Shown here: positions 1-6,443 of the stretch, piece after piece
Position numbering within the stretch: position 1 is the stretch's first letter
Layout of the letters: each line of letters opens with the position of its first letter
Source: an uncultured Oscillospiraceae bacterium
GTDB lineage: Bacteria > Bacillota > Clostridia > Oscillospirales > Acutalibacteraceae
DNA: 12,137 nucleotides
Direction of reading: 5' to 3'
Assembly (NCBI GenBank): GCA_900552605.1
Contig: USAR01000021.1
Span: 1-12,137, forward strand
Made by a program: the position numbers and the translations under genes
Notes under the pieces: generated by a model
The model's input: only the letters and a program-made list of their open reading frames with translations
Databases searched by the model: none
Told to the model about the DNA's origin: nothing

Positions 1-11
1 CTGACAAAAAT

Positions 12-60
12 CAAAAAAACGGGTGATTCTCTCGATTACGCTCTCGGAAGAATCGCCCGT
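12..60 (-). terminator. Rho-independent terminator of the mtaB-rpe operon
   Basis: Two 12-base arms (19-30 and 49-60) form an inverted repeat around an 18-base loop. Read on the minus strand, the second arm runs straight into seven T residues and then a second T-rich stretch. It lies 14 bases beyond the rpe stop codon. The minus-strand stem has one C-A mismatch; the same position would be a G-U pair on the plus strand, but no T-run follows there. It is therefore called for the minus strand. Confidence 0.8.
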
Positions 61-73
61 TGACATTTAAATT

Positions 74-715
74 TTATATATTTTTCAGCATTTTAACCGT
101 TGCTTCGGTATCATCGGCATTAAAAACAAAACTGCCTGCCACAAGCACCGTTGCACCTGCATTTTTGCAATCTACCGCATTTTCCGCATTAACGCCGCCG
201 TCAACCTCAAGCTCAATTTTTCTGCCTGCCTTTTCAATCTCCTTTTTAAGCACCCTTAGCTTATCAAGCGCTTCCGGCATAAATTTCTGACCGCCGAAAC
301 CGGGTTCAACCGACATTACAAGCACCATATCCACAAGCGGCAGCAAGTGAAAAATTTCCTCCGGCTTTGTTTTCGGTTTTATAGTAACAGCCGGCTTGCA
401 ACCGAGCTTTCTTATTTCCCTAAGCACATTCGCAGGGTCACTTTCTGCCTCAAAGTGAATATTCAAATATTCTGCAAACGGGGCGAAATCCGCAATATAC
501 CTATTTGGCTCATCAATCATCAGATGAATGTCTAGCGGCAAAGTTGTATGCCGTTTAATGGACTTTATAACCGGCACACCGAATGAGATATTCGGCACAA
601 AACAGCCATCCATAACATCGAGATGCAGCATATCGGTGTTTGCGTTTTCAAGTTTAACAAGGCTTTTCTCAAGCTCTAAATAATCGCAGGTTAATATTGA
701 CGGTGAAACTTTCAT
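74..715 (-). CDS. rpe: Ribulose-phosphate 3-epimerase
   Basis: This enzyme interconverts D-ribulose 5-phosphate and D-xylulose 5-phosphate in the cytosolic pentose phosphate pathway. The 213-residue product is of normal family length and spans a complete TIM barrel. Visible family motifs are HLDVMDG at 31-37, IHLM at 63-66, MSVEPGFGGQKF at 134-145 and VDGGV at 171-175. By family knowledge H31, D33, H64 and D172 are the metal ligands, with D33 and D172 the acid/base pair; G194-S195 lies in the phosphate-binding loop. The ATG is preceded by AAGGGAG at 9 bases. It is the last gene of the mtaB operon, 14 bases after the unknown gene, and is followed by a terminator. In many Firmicutes rpe sits near rsgA and prkC, which are not seen in this window. 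Confidence 0.97.
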   Translation of the reverse strand: MKVSPSILTCDYLELEKSLVKLENANTDMLHLDVMDGCFVPNISFGVPVIKSIKRHTTLPLDIHLMIDEPNRYIADFAPFAEYLNIHFEAESDPANVLREIRKLGCKPAVTIKPKTKPEEIFHLLPLVDMVLVMSVEPGFGGQKFMPEALDKLRVLKKEIEKAGRKIELEVDGGVNAENAVDCKNAGATVLVAGSFVFNADDTEATVKMLKNI

Positions 716-729
716 TACTGTTTTCTCCC

Positions 730-1404
730 TTAAATTTTATAAACTCCCGACTCAAGCCGCACAAGCACCACGCCGTCGATTTTTAAAAACTGATAAACAG
801 GCTCTAAGAACTCGGCATATTCACTCACCGTGTAGCTTTCGGTATCAACCGTCCACACCTTGCCAAGCTCGCTGTCACAAACATAAATCGTGCCGCCCTC
901 TGCAAAAAGACCGCACGGCTTACCGAATTTTGATGACACGTCGCCGATTCTAAGTGTTTGTCGCATATTTGTGGGGTCAAACCGCGCAACACACTTTTCC
1001 TCCGGAAACGAGCACCAGATATCGCGGTTTAAAAACACAACATCGGCAGCTCCGCTCTCGCCGTATTTTAGCTCTCCGTTCCACAGCAGTCTCGCCTCAG
1101 TGTCAAACATTCTTGCGCTTCCGTCCGGATAAACACACAGTTGCTTGTCATTCGGCAGCTGCGCAACATTCCAATAAAACGGGTTTTCAAGCGCCGCCTC
1201 TATTCTTTCATAATACTGACCGAATTTTGCAAGCAGATAAACGTTCCTTGTTACGGCGTTCATCGTTCCTTTTTCAAAAGATACCAAGTTATATCCAACC
1301 ACCATCTTACCGCTGTTTTCATCATCGGCACGTCGACACGACACTATAAACCCGTTTGGAAGCGGTAAAATATCAAGCGCTGTTTCGTCGAAAACCTTAA
1401 TCAT
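730..1404 (-). CDS. Hypothetical protein, possibly beta-propeller-like
   Basis: I do not recognise this 224-residue protein. It has no signal peptide, no transmembrane segment and no clustered cysteines, so it is probably cytosolic. The composition is rich in short beta-like segments ending in aromatic or acidic turns, for example IWCSFPEEKCVARFDP, TIYVCDSELGKVWTVDT and VVLVRLESGVYKI. This resembles blades of NHL/YncE-type propellers, although at this length only a partial or small propeller would fit. The fold is inferred by eye. Its ATG overlaps the mtaB stop codon by 4 bases (ATGA), so translation is probably coupled, and rpe follows after 14 bases. The position between a tRNA-modification gene and a sugar-phosphate enzyme does not point to a function. 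Confidence 0.75.
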   Translation of the reverse strand: MIKVFDETALDILPLPNGFIVSCRRADDENSGKMVVGYNLVSFEKGTMNAVTRNVYLLAKFGQYYERIEAALENPFYWNVAQLPNDKQLCVYPDGSARMFDTEARLLWNGELKYGESGAADVVFLNRDIWCSFPEEKCVARFDPTNMRQTLRIGDVSSKFGKPCGLFAEGGTIYVCDSELGKVWTVDTESYTVSEYAEFLEPVYQFLKIDGVVLVRLESGVYKI

Positions 1405-2708
1405 ATCTTTTCACTTTCCTCTTTAATTTCCTTTGCAAGAAGCATATCGTCCTTAATGCCGTACGGTAGAATCTTAACAATATCTCCCGACAGGTATTTG
1501 TCGCTTTCAAGCTGCACCCTTGTGTAGTTTTCCGTATATCCCTCGCAAACTCCGTCCTTTTGCGTTTCCACAAGCAAGCTTGCCGGAATATTAAGGCTTT
1601 TTTTCAAAAACTCATTGTGCAGTTGCTCCGCAAGTCTTATCATCTCTTCACTTCTCTGTGACTTGACAGCACGCGTTATTTTACCTTCAAGCTTTGCTGC
1701 GGCTGTACCGTTTCTTACGGAATACGCAAAAACGTGACATTTTGAAAAGCCGATTTTCTTAACAAATGCAAGCGATTCTTTAAATTCATCATCTGTCTCG
1801 CCGGAAAAGCCAACCATAACATCGGTTGTGACAGCTGCATTTTCTCCGAATGCTCTTATACGCTCAACAAGGTCCTCATAAAATTCGGCAGTGTAGTGTC
1901 TGTTCATTCTTTTAAGGGTTTCATTGCAGCCGGATTGCAGCGACAAATGGAACTGCGGACAAAACTTGGGGTTGGCAAACAGTGCAGCCAAAATGTCGTC
2001 TGTTATGTGATCGGGTTCAAGCGAGCCCAAGCGCACCCTTTTGATGCCGTCGGGTTTTGAAGCCGCTGAAACTGCGTCGCAAAGTGTAAGCCCGTTGTCA
2101 AAACCGTATGCCGAGAGGTTGATACCCACAAGCACAATTTCACAAAAACCGTTTTGCGACAGCCTCTCAGCCTCTTTCCCAATGTCCTCAACACTTCGTG
2201 AGCGCACCCTACCCCTGCCGTATGGAATAGCACAGTAAGAGCAAAAGCGGTTGCAGCCGTCCTCAATTTTCATATAGGCGCGTGTTCTGCCTGAAAAAGC
2301 GGAGATGCTCGGTGTGCAAAACTTTTCGCCCTGCTCGTGCTTTTCAACAGCCAATACTCTTTCACGAGTATTTAAAAACTGCTCCACAAGCTGAGGTATT
2401 CTTTTGTGGTCGGTGTTACCGAAAACAATATCCGCTGCGTCAAGCTTATAAGCTTCATCGGGAAAAGCCTGCGCCATACAGCCGCAAAGCACCGTTATAC
2501 AGCTTGGGTTTTGTTTTCTTATATGCCTTAATGTCTGCCGTGTTTTGCGGTCGCTCTCGGCAGTAACTGTGCAGGAATTAAGCACAAATACGTCAGGGTT
2601 GTCGTTTTCATCAACGATTTCGTATCCTATATTTTGAAATATTTCACGCATTACCTCGGTTTCGTATTGGTTAACCTTGCAGCCGAGGGTGCAAAATGCA
2701 ATTTTCAT
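1401..2708 (-). CDS. mtaB: tRNA t6A37 methylthiotransferase MtaB
   Basis: This radical-SAM methylthiotransferase is expected to convert t6A at position 37 of ANN-decoding tRNAs to ms2t6A. The 435 residues hold three domains in the family order. The N-terminal UPF0004 domain has C10, C46 and C77 for the auxiliary [4Fe-4S] cluster. The radical-SAM core has CNRFCSYC with C152, C156 and C159 for the SAM-binding cluster. A TRAM-like domain occupies about 380-435. The opening MKIAFCTLGCKVNQYE and the CAIPYGRGRVRSR segment after the radical-SAM cysteines favour MtaB over MiaB or RimO. The ATG at 2708 has a GGAG sequence 8 bases upstream and a good promoter about 35 bases further on. It is the first gene of the operon and overlaps the next gene by 4 bases. 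Confidence 0.95.
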   Translation of the reverse strand: MKIAFCTLGCKVNQYETEVMREIFQNIGYEIVDENDNPDVFVLNSCTVTAESDRKTRQTLRHIRKQNPSCITVLCGCMAQAFPDEAYKLDAADIVFGNTDHKRIPQLVEQFLNTRERVLAVEKHEQGEKFCTPSISAFSGRTRAYMKIEDGCNRFCSYCAIPYGRGRVRSRSVEDIGKEAERLSQNGFCEIVLVGINLSAYGFDNGLTLCDAVSAASKPDGIKRVRLGSLEPDHITDDILAALFANPKFCPQFHLSLQSGCNETLKRMNRHYTAEFYEDLVERIRAFGENAAVTTDVMVGFSGETDDEFKESLAFVKKIGFSKCHVFAYSVRNGTAAAKLEGKITRAVKSQRSEEMIRLAEQLHNEFLKKSLNIPASLLVETQKDGVCEGYTENYTRVQLESDKYLSGDIVKILPYGIKDDMLLAKEIKEESEKI

Positions 2709-2743
2709 TTCTTTCTCCGAATCTTTTTTACTCTTTCATATCC

Positions 2744-2772
2744 ATTATACATTTTGCCGCATCAATAATCAA
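2744..2772 (-). promoter_or_regulatory. Sigma-A-type promoter for mtaB
   Basis: Read on the minus strand, TTGATT (2767-2772) is followed by a 17-base spacer and a perfect TATAAT (2744-2749). Transcription would begin near 2737, giving a leader of about 30 bases before the mtaB ATG. The -35 box overlaps the first copy of the 13-base direct repeat at 2770-2782. Confidence 0.7.
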
Positions 2773-2842
2773 TACATAATAAACAAAATATGCTTTTAAT
2801 TTTTACAATTTTGCTTGACATTTTGTTGACAATACATAATAA
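2770..2842. repeat. 13-base direct repeat in the mtaB/rex intergenic region
   Basis: CAATACATAATAA occurs exactly at 2770-2782 and again at 2830-2842, in the same orientation and 60 bases apart. One copy touches the -35 box of the mtaB promoter; the other overlaps the -35 end and spacer of the rex promoter. The region is AT-rich, so chance is possible, but an exact 13-mer placed on both promoters could be a paired operator. The sequence is not palindromic and does not match the known Rex operator. Confidence 0.55.
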
Positions 2843-2854
2843 TATTTATATATG
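2826..2854 (+). promoter_or_regulatory. Sigma-A-type promoter for rex
   Basis: A perfect TTGACA (2826-2831) is followed by a 17-base spacer and TATATG (2849-2854). A second perfect TTGACA lies 11 bases upstream at 2815-2820, with AATAAT 17 bases downstream of it as a weaker -10. Either or both may drive rex. Transcription would begin around 2850-2862, leaving a leader of about 75-85 bases. Confidence 0.6.
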
Positions 2855-2870
2855 TTGCAAATGCATTGGC

Positions 2871-2910
2871 ATGCGATAATAAAGACTGTTACGGTTTTTT
2901 GTTATCGTAT
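2871..2910 (+). other. Inverted repeat in the rex 5' leader
   Basis: ATGCGATAA (2871-2879) and TTATCGTAT (2902-2910) can pair as a 9-base-pair stem with one G-U pair, around a 22-base loop. The stem ends 10 bases before the AAGGAG ribosome binding site. It could be an mRNA hairpin in the leader or, at DNA level, an operator downstream of the promoter. There is no T-run after it, so it is not a terminator. Confidence 0.4.
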
Positions 2911-2935
2911 CCCTATCCTAAAGGAGTGACTCATT

Positions 2936-3568
2936 TTGGGTAAATCATATATTTCAACCTCTGTTATAAAGCGTTTGCCGCGGTATTACCGTCATTTAGC
3001 AGAGCTTAAATCAGAGGGAAAAACACGTATTTCATCGGTAGATCTTGCCGCAAGACTCGGCCTTACCGCAAGCCAGATTCGCCAGGATCTCAACTGCTTC
3101 GGCGGTTTCGGTCAGCAAGGATATGGCTACAATATAGAACAACTGCACTATGAGATCGGAAATATCCTCGGTTTTTCGCAAATCAAGAAAACGATTATGA
3201 TCGGTGCAGGTAACCTTGCGCGCGCAATTGCGCTACATATGGGCTTTGAAGCAAAGGGCTTTCGACTTATCGGAATTTTTGATAAAAAAGCATCACTTAT
3301 AGGCGAAACAGTTAAGGGTATGCCGATAAGACACATTGACACGCTTGATGATTTCTGCCACGAGAACTTCCCGACAACAGCAATTTTATGTATCCCCAAG
3401 GACCAAGTAAAAGAAGTTGCCGACCAGCTTATTGCGCTTGGTGTTCGCGCTTTTTGGAATTTCAGCCACTATGACCTACTGCTGGAATACGACAATATTG
3501 TTGTGGAGAATGTGCACCTCGGCGACAGCCTTATGACGCTTAGCTACAAGTTTGCAAATCTCGAGTAG
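2936..3568 (+). CDS. rex: Redox-sensing transcriptional repressor Rex
   Basis: Rex binds DNA when NADH/NAD+ is low and releases it when NADH rises; in Clostridia its targets are typically fermentation, hydrogen and butyrate genes. The 210 residues match the family. Residues 1-75 form the winged helix with SSVDLAARLGLTASQIRQDL and the conserved turn FGGFGQQGYGY (55-65). The Rossmann domain has GAGNLARAIA (90-99), with D116 at the end of the second strand fitting the NAD ribose contact. ENVHLGDSL (191-199) belongs to the C-terminal swapped helix. The start is TTG, decided by AAGGAG (2921-2926) nine bases upstream and by no in-frame ATG near the family N-terminus. It is divergent from mtaB and 15 bases ahead of the HAD gene. 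Confidence 0.97.
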   Translation: MGKSYISTSVIKRLPRYYRHLAELKSEGKTRISSVDLAARLGLTASQIRQDLNCFGGFGQQGYGYNIEQLHYEIGNILGFSQIKKTIMIGAGNLARAIALHMGFEAKGFRLIGIFDKKASLIGETVKGMPIRHIDTLDDFCHENFPTTAILCIPKDQVKEVADQLIALGVRAFWNFSHYDLLLEYDNIVVENVHLGDSLMTLSYKFANLE

Positions 3569-3583
3569 CAAGGAGAGTTTCAA

Positions 3584-4387
3584 TTGGGTAAATACAGCGA
3601 TATGCTGATAGTTTCGGATATTGACGGTACACTGCTTGGCAGCGACTTCAAAGTAAGCGATAAAAACCGTGCCGCTTTGGAAAAATTCAAATCAGGCGGC
3701 GGCAGATTTTCACTGGCTTCGGGCAGGAGTATCGGCGATGTTATTGCCATCGGCAGCGGTCTTTGCAACACCTGCTGCATCGGATTTAACGGGACGGTTA
3801 TAGGAAATTCGGAAGGTATTTCTTACGCTTGCGAATTCGGTGACAGAATAAAAGAAACCGTTAGAAAAATTGCTGCTCTTGCGCCTTATTCCGATGTTGA
3901 ATTTGTTACAAGAAACGGAATTTTTGTACTTAATGCAAACGAACTTACTGCGCTGCACAAAAGCCTTGTAAGCGATGCGGTTTTTGAGAAAATATGCACG
4001 TTGGACGAGCTTAAAAATCCTGTGTATATGCTGGCTTTTTGGATGCACGACAGCAAAATACCGCAATTTGCCAAGCTGCTGAAAGCGCTCGGAACAGACA
4101 GTGAATTTAACTGCTTCAGAGGGTACAAATACAGCTATGAAATTACCCCTAAATCCGCTAACAAGGGCACAGCCGCAGCAAAGCTTAAATCAATGACGAA
4201 TGCCACAAGACTTTTTACCGTGGGCGACAACGAAAACGACCTTTCACTGATTGATGCTGCCGATGTTTCTTTTGCGCCGAAAAATGCAATCGAGCTTATA
4301 AAAAGCGTTGCCGACGTGCAGCTTAAAAGCTCTGCGGACGACTCGATTTTCCCCGAGATAATAGATTATATTGACAGCAATTATTAA
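3584..4387 (+). CDS. Cof-type HAD-superfamily phosphatase
   Basis: This is a haloacid dehalogenase-like hydrolase of the Cof/YidA class (type IIB cap), expected to hydrolyse phosphate from small metabolites; the substrate cannot be read from sequence. The four HAD motifs are present: DIDGTL with nucleophile D12 and acid/base D14, S46 in LASGRS, K194 in SANKGTA, and GDNENDLS with D215 and D219 for magnesium. The region between motifs II and III (about 85-185) is the cap. At 267 residues it has the usual length. The start is TTG with AGGAG eight bases upstream; the alternative ATG at 3602 lacks a well-placed ribosome binding site. It follows rex by 15 bases and is probably co-transcribed with it. 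Confidence 0.92.
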   Translation: MGKYSDMLIVSDIDGTLLGSDFKVSDKNRAALEKFKSGGGRFSLASGRSIGDVIAIGSGLCNTCCIGFNGTVIGNSEGISYACEFGDRIKETVRKIAALAPYSDVEFVTRNGIFVLNANELTALHKSLVSDAVFEKICTLDELKNPVYMLAFWMHDSKIPQFAKLLKALGTDSEFNCFRGYKYSYEITPKSANKGTAAAKLKSMTNATRLFTVGDNENDLSLIDAADVSFAPKNAIELIKSVADVQLKSSADDSIFPEIIDYIDSNY

Positions 4388-4544
4388 GACTCTTGAATTA
4401 CAATAAGGTGTAACTGCGAAACGCAGCGGCAAATAAGCCGTTGGCTTTGCCACCGCCTGCGGTGGTGGGCGCTCTGACGCGGCGGCACTGAAGCGTGGGG
4501 TAAAATATGTGTGCCGATTCAGGAAGGCAAGAATACTTAGCATT
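4388..4544. other. GC-rich structured intergenic region, possible small RNA or dispersed repeat
   Basis: No plausible protein gene is seen between the HAD stop codon and the terminators. The stretch is more GC-rich than its surroundings and dense in short hairpins on the plus strand. These are CTGCG-AAA-CGCAG just after the HAD gene; GGCA / AAGCC-GTT-GGCTT / TGCC with an AAT bulge; CCACCG-CCTG-CGGTGG (4450-4465); and CGGCAC (4483-4488) pairing with GTGCCG (4511-4516). With the terminator-like hairpin at 4545-4570 this could be a non-coding RNA of about 165 bases, or the 3' UTR of the HAD gene, or a copy of a dispersed hairpin repeat. It matches no riboswitch or RNA class I know well. Confidence 0.4.
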
Positions 4545-4570
4545 AAAACCGACTGCACATCGGGTTTTCT
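4545..4570 (+). terminator. Terminator-like hairpin after the HAD gene
   Basis: AAAACCGA (4545-4552) pairs with TCGGGTTTT (4560-4568) around a 7-base loop, with one bulged G. The stem ends in four T residues, followed by CT. The short T-run makes it a weaker terminator than the one 20 bases downstream. It would end a transcript from the structured region or from rex and the HAD gene. Confidence 0.4.
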
Positions 4571-4640
4571 AAAAAAATTATAAAAGCGAACAAGCAGCCA
4601 CTTATCGCATAACGAACAGTGACTGCTTGTTTTATTTTTT
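4571..4640. terminator. Bidirectional terminator between the HAD gene and hydA
   Basis: Arms 4589-4602 and 4618-4631 form a 14-base-pair stem around a 15-base loop. On the plus strand the stem runs into TTTTATTTTTT, a strong tail, with one C-A mismatch. On the minus strand that position becomes a U-G pair, and the stem is followed by CGCTTTTATAATTTTTTT, a more distant tail. It therefore probably stops both the rex-HAD transcript and the convergent hydrogenase transcript, whose last stop codon is 50 bases away. Confidence 0.8.
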
Positions 4641-4680
4641 CATTATTGCCCGATATGGCACGTTTTAAAGCGCATTTATC

Positions 4681-6423
4681 TTAATACTTCTTGCGTGCAA
4701 CATAGCTTGTGTGAAGAGCGTGGTGCGCTTTCTCGCAGCCATATCCTTCATACCACTCGCTGTAAAGCTTTTTGACAATAGGTGACTCGTGAGATTTTCT
4801 TAACGTCATCTTTGCGTCCTGATCGTAAAGAGCCTTTGCGCGAACTGCCTTAAGGTCAACGGTATCGCGTACGGACTGAGGCTGAATCGGCTGTCCGCCG
4901 CCGTTTACACAGCCGCCGGGGCAACCCATTATCTCAACAAATGTCCAATCTGCCTCACCGTTCTTAATGCGGTCCATAACCTCTTTTGCTGCAGCCGCAC
5001 CTGAGGCTACGGCAACCTTTATATCAGAGCCGTTAATGTTAACGGTAGCTTCTTTAAGACCATCTGTGCCGCGGCATGCCGTGAAGTCGATCTCCGTGTT
5101 ATCCTTGCCTGTAAGCCAATCGTTTGCAGTTCTTAAAGCAGCTTCCATAACGCCGCCTGTTGCGCCGAATATAACAGCGGCTCCTGTGTCCTCGCCGAGC
5201 GGATTGTCAAACTCTTCGTCCGGCAAAGCGGTAAACTTGATACCTGCGCGCTCAATCATTCTGCCAAGCTCGCGGGTAGTAAGTGCAACGTCGGTGTCGG
5301 GAACGCCTGCGGCTGCCTGATCGTCGCGGCCTATTTCAAATTTCTTTGCAGTGCAGGGCATAACGGATACAACAAATATATCCTTGGGGTCAATGCCCAT
5401 TTTTTCTGCATAATATGTCTTAATAACCGCACCTGTCATCTGCTGCGGAGATTTGCAGGTTGAAAGGTTGTCGAGCATATCGGGATAATAGAACTCGCAG
5501 AACTTAACCCAGCCCGGTGAGCAAGAGGTGATCATCGGCAGTGTTCCGCCGTTGTTTATACGCTCAACCAGCTCGTTAGCCTCTTCAACAATTGTGAGGT
5601 CGGCGCCGAAGTTGGTATCAAAAACCTTGTCAAAACCAAGACGGCGCAGCGCTGCAACCATCTTTCCCTCAACATTTGTTCCAACCGGCATTCCGAAGCA
5701 CTCGCCCAAGGTTGCGCGAATTGAAGGGGCAGTGTGCACAACAACGTGCTTGCTCTCATCAGCCAAAGCTTCCCAAACCCTTGCGGTGTCGTCGCGCTCT
5801 GTCAATGCGCCTGTGGGACACACAGCCGTGCACTGACCGCAGGAAATACAAGGTGATTCACTGAGATTCTCGTTAAACGGAGAGCCGATATTTGTGTCAA
5901 TACCGCGGTCATTTGCGCCGATAACGCCTACATACTGCTGCTTGCAAACCGCAACGCAGCGACGGCAAAGAATACACTTGTTGTTATCGCGAACAAGGTG
6001 CGGTGTAGAGCAATCAAGCTCGTAGTGCGGTTTAAAGCCGTCGAAAGCCGAAGACTCAACACCGTAATCACGGCAGAGCTTTTGCAGCTCGCAATTTGTG
6101 GAACGAACGCAGGAAAGGCACTTTTTCTCGTGGGTTGAGAGAATAAGCTCCAAGGTAGTTCTTCTTGCCTTCTGAATTTTTTCGGTGTTGGTAAGAACCT
6201 CCATACCCTCGCTTACGGGGTAAACGCAGGCGGTAACAATGCGGAAGCCGCGACCCTCGTTAACCTCAACAACGCAGATACGGCAAGCGCCTATCTCGTT
6301 GATATCCTTCATAAAGCACAGGGTAGGTATTTCCATACCCGCTGCCCTTGCCGCCTCCAAAACAGTGGAGCCCTTGGGGCAGGTAACGGCGATGCCGTTG
6401 ATTTTAAGATTTATCATATCCAT
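4681..6423 (-). CDS. hydA: NADH-linked [FeFe] hydrogenase catalytic subunit HydA (HndD-like)
   Basis: This is the H2-forming subunit of a soluble, probably electron-bifurcating NADH/ferredoxin hydrogenase. Its 580 residues carry, in order: an N-terminal [2Fe-2S] domain (C36, C47, C50, C66); a His-Cys [4Fe-4S] site (H98, C102, C105, C111); a two-cluster ferredoxin domain (C150/153/156/160 and C192/195/198/202); the H-cluster domain; and the C-terminal small-subunit-like segment (about 525-560). H-cluster motifs are L1 TSCSPGW (299-305), L2 MPCTAKKFE (355-363) and L3 EIMGCPGGC with C501 and C505. The L1 motif has Ser302 where clostridial CpI has the cluster ligand Cys300 (see findings). The first ATG is preferred because GGGAG lies 12 bases upstream; an in-frame ATG at codon 3 is the alternative. 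It is the last gene of the operon, 20 bases after hydB. Confidence 0.95.
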   Translation of the reverse strand: MDMINLKINGIAVTCPKGSTVLEAARAAGMEIPTLCFMKDINEIGACRICVVEVNEGRGFRIVTACVYPVSEGMEVLTNTEKIQKARRTTLELILSTHEKKCLSCVRSTNCELQKLCRDYGVESSAFDGFKPHYELDCSTPHLVRDNNKCILCRRCVAVCKQQYVGVIGANDRGIDTNIGSPFNENLSESPCISCGQCTAVCPTGALTERDDTARVWEALADESKHVVVHTAPSIRATLGECFGMPVGTNVEGKMVAALRRLGFDKVFDTNFGADLTIVEEANELVERINNGGTLPMITSCSPGWVKFCEFYYPDMLDNLSTCKSPQQMTGAVIKTYYAEKMGIDPKDIFVVSVMPCTAKKFEIGRDDQAAAGVPDTDVALTTRELGRMIERAGIKFTALPDEEFDNPLGEDTGAAVIFGATGGVMEAALRTANDWLTGKDNTEIDFTACRGTDGLKEATVNINGSDIKVAVASGAAAAKEVMDRIKNGEADWTFVEIMGCPGGCVNGGGQPIQPQSVRDTVDLKAVRAKALYDQDAKMTLRKSHESPIVKKLYSEWYEGYGCEKAHHALHTSYVARKKY

Positions 6424-6443
6424 TATTGTTTACGGCTCCCTTC

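Noticed and set aside
954..1349. 131-codon open frame on the plus strand
   Set aside because: It lies wholly antisense to the 730-1404 gene, has no ribosome binding site or recognisable motif, and its composition looks like a codon shadow.
2810..2910. Rex operator for autoregulation
   Set aside because: Only partial similarity (TTGTTGACAA) is present; the palindrome TTGTTAA-N4-TTAACAA or TTGTGA-N6-TCACAA is not found.
3710..4066. 118-codon open frame on the minus strand inside the HAD gene
   Set aside because: It is antisense to a gene with all four HAD motifs and has no family resemblance.
4388..4640. Cobalamin, ZTP or other known riboswitch
   Set aside because: Short fragments look similar (for example CCGCCTG), but the ordered conserved elements are missing and no target gene lies downstream on the plus strand.
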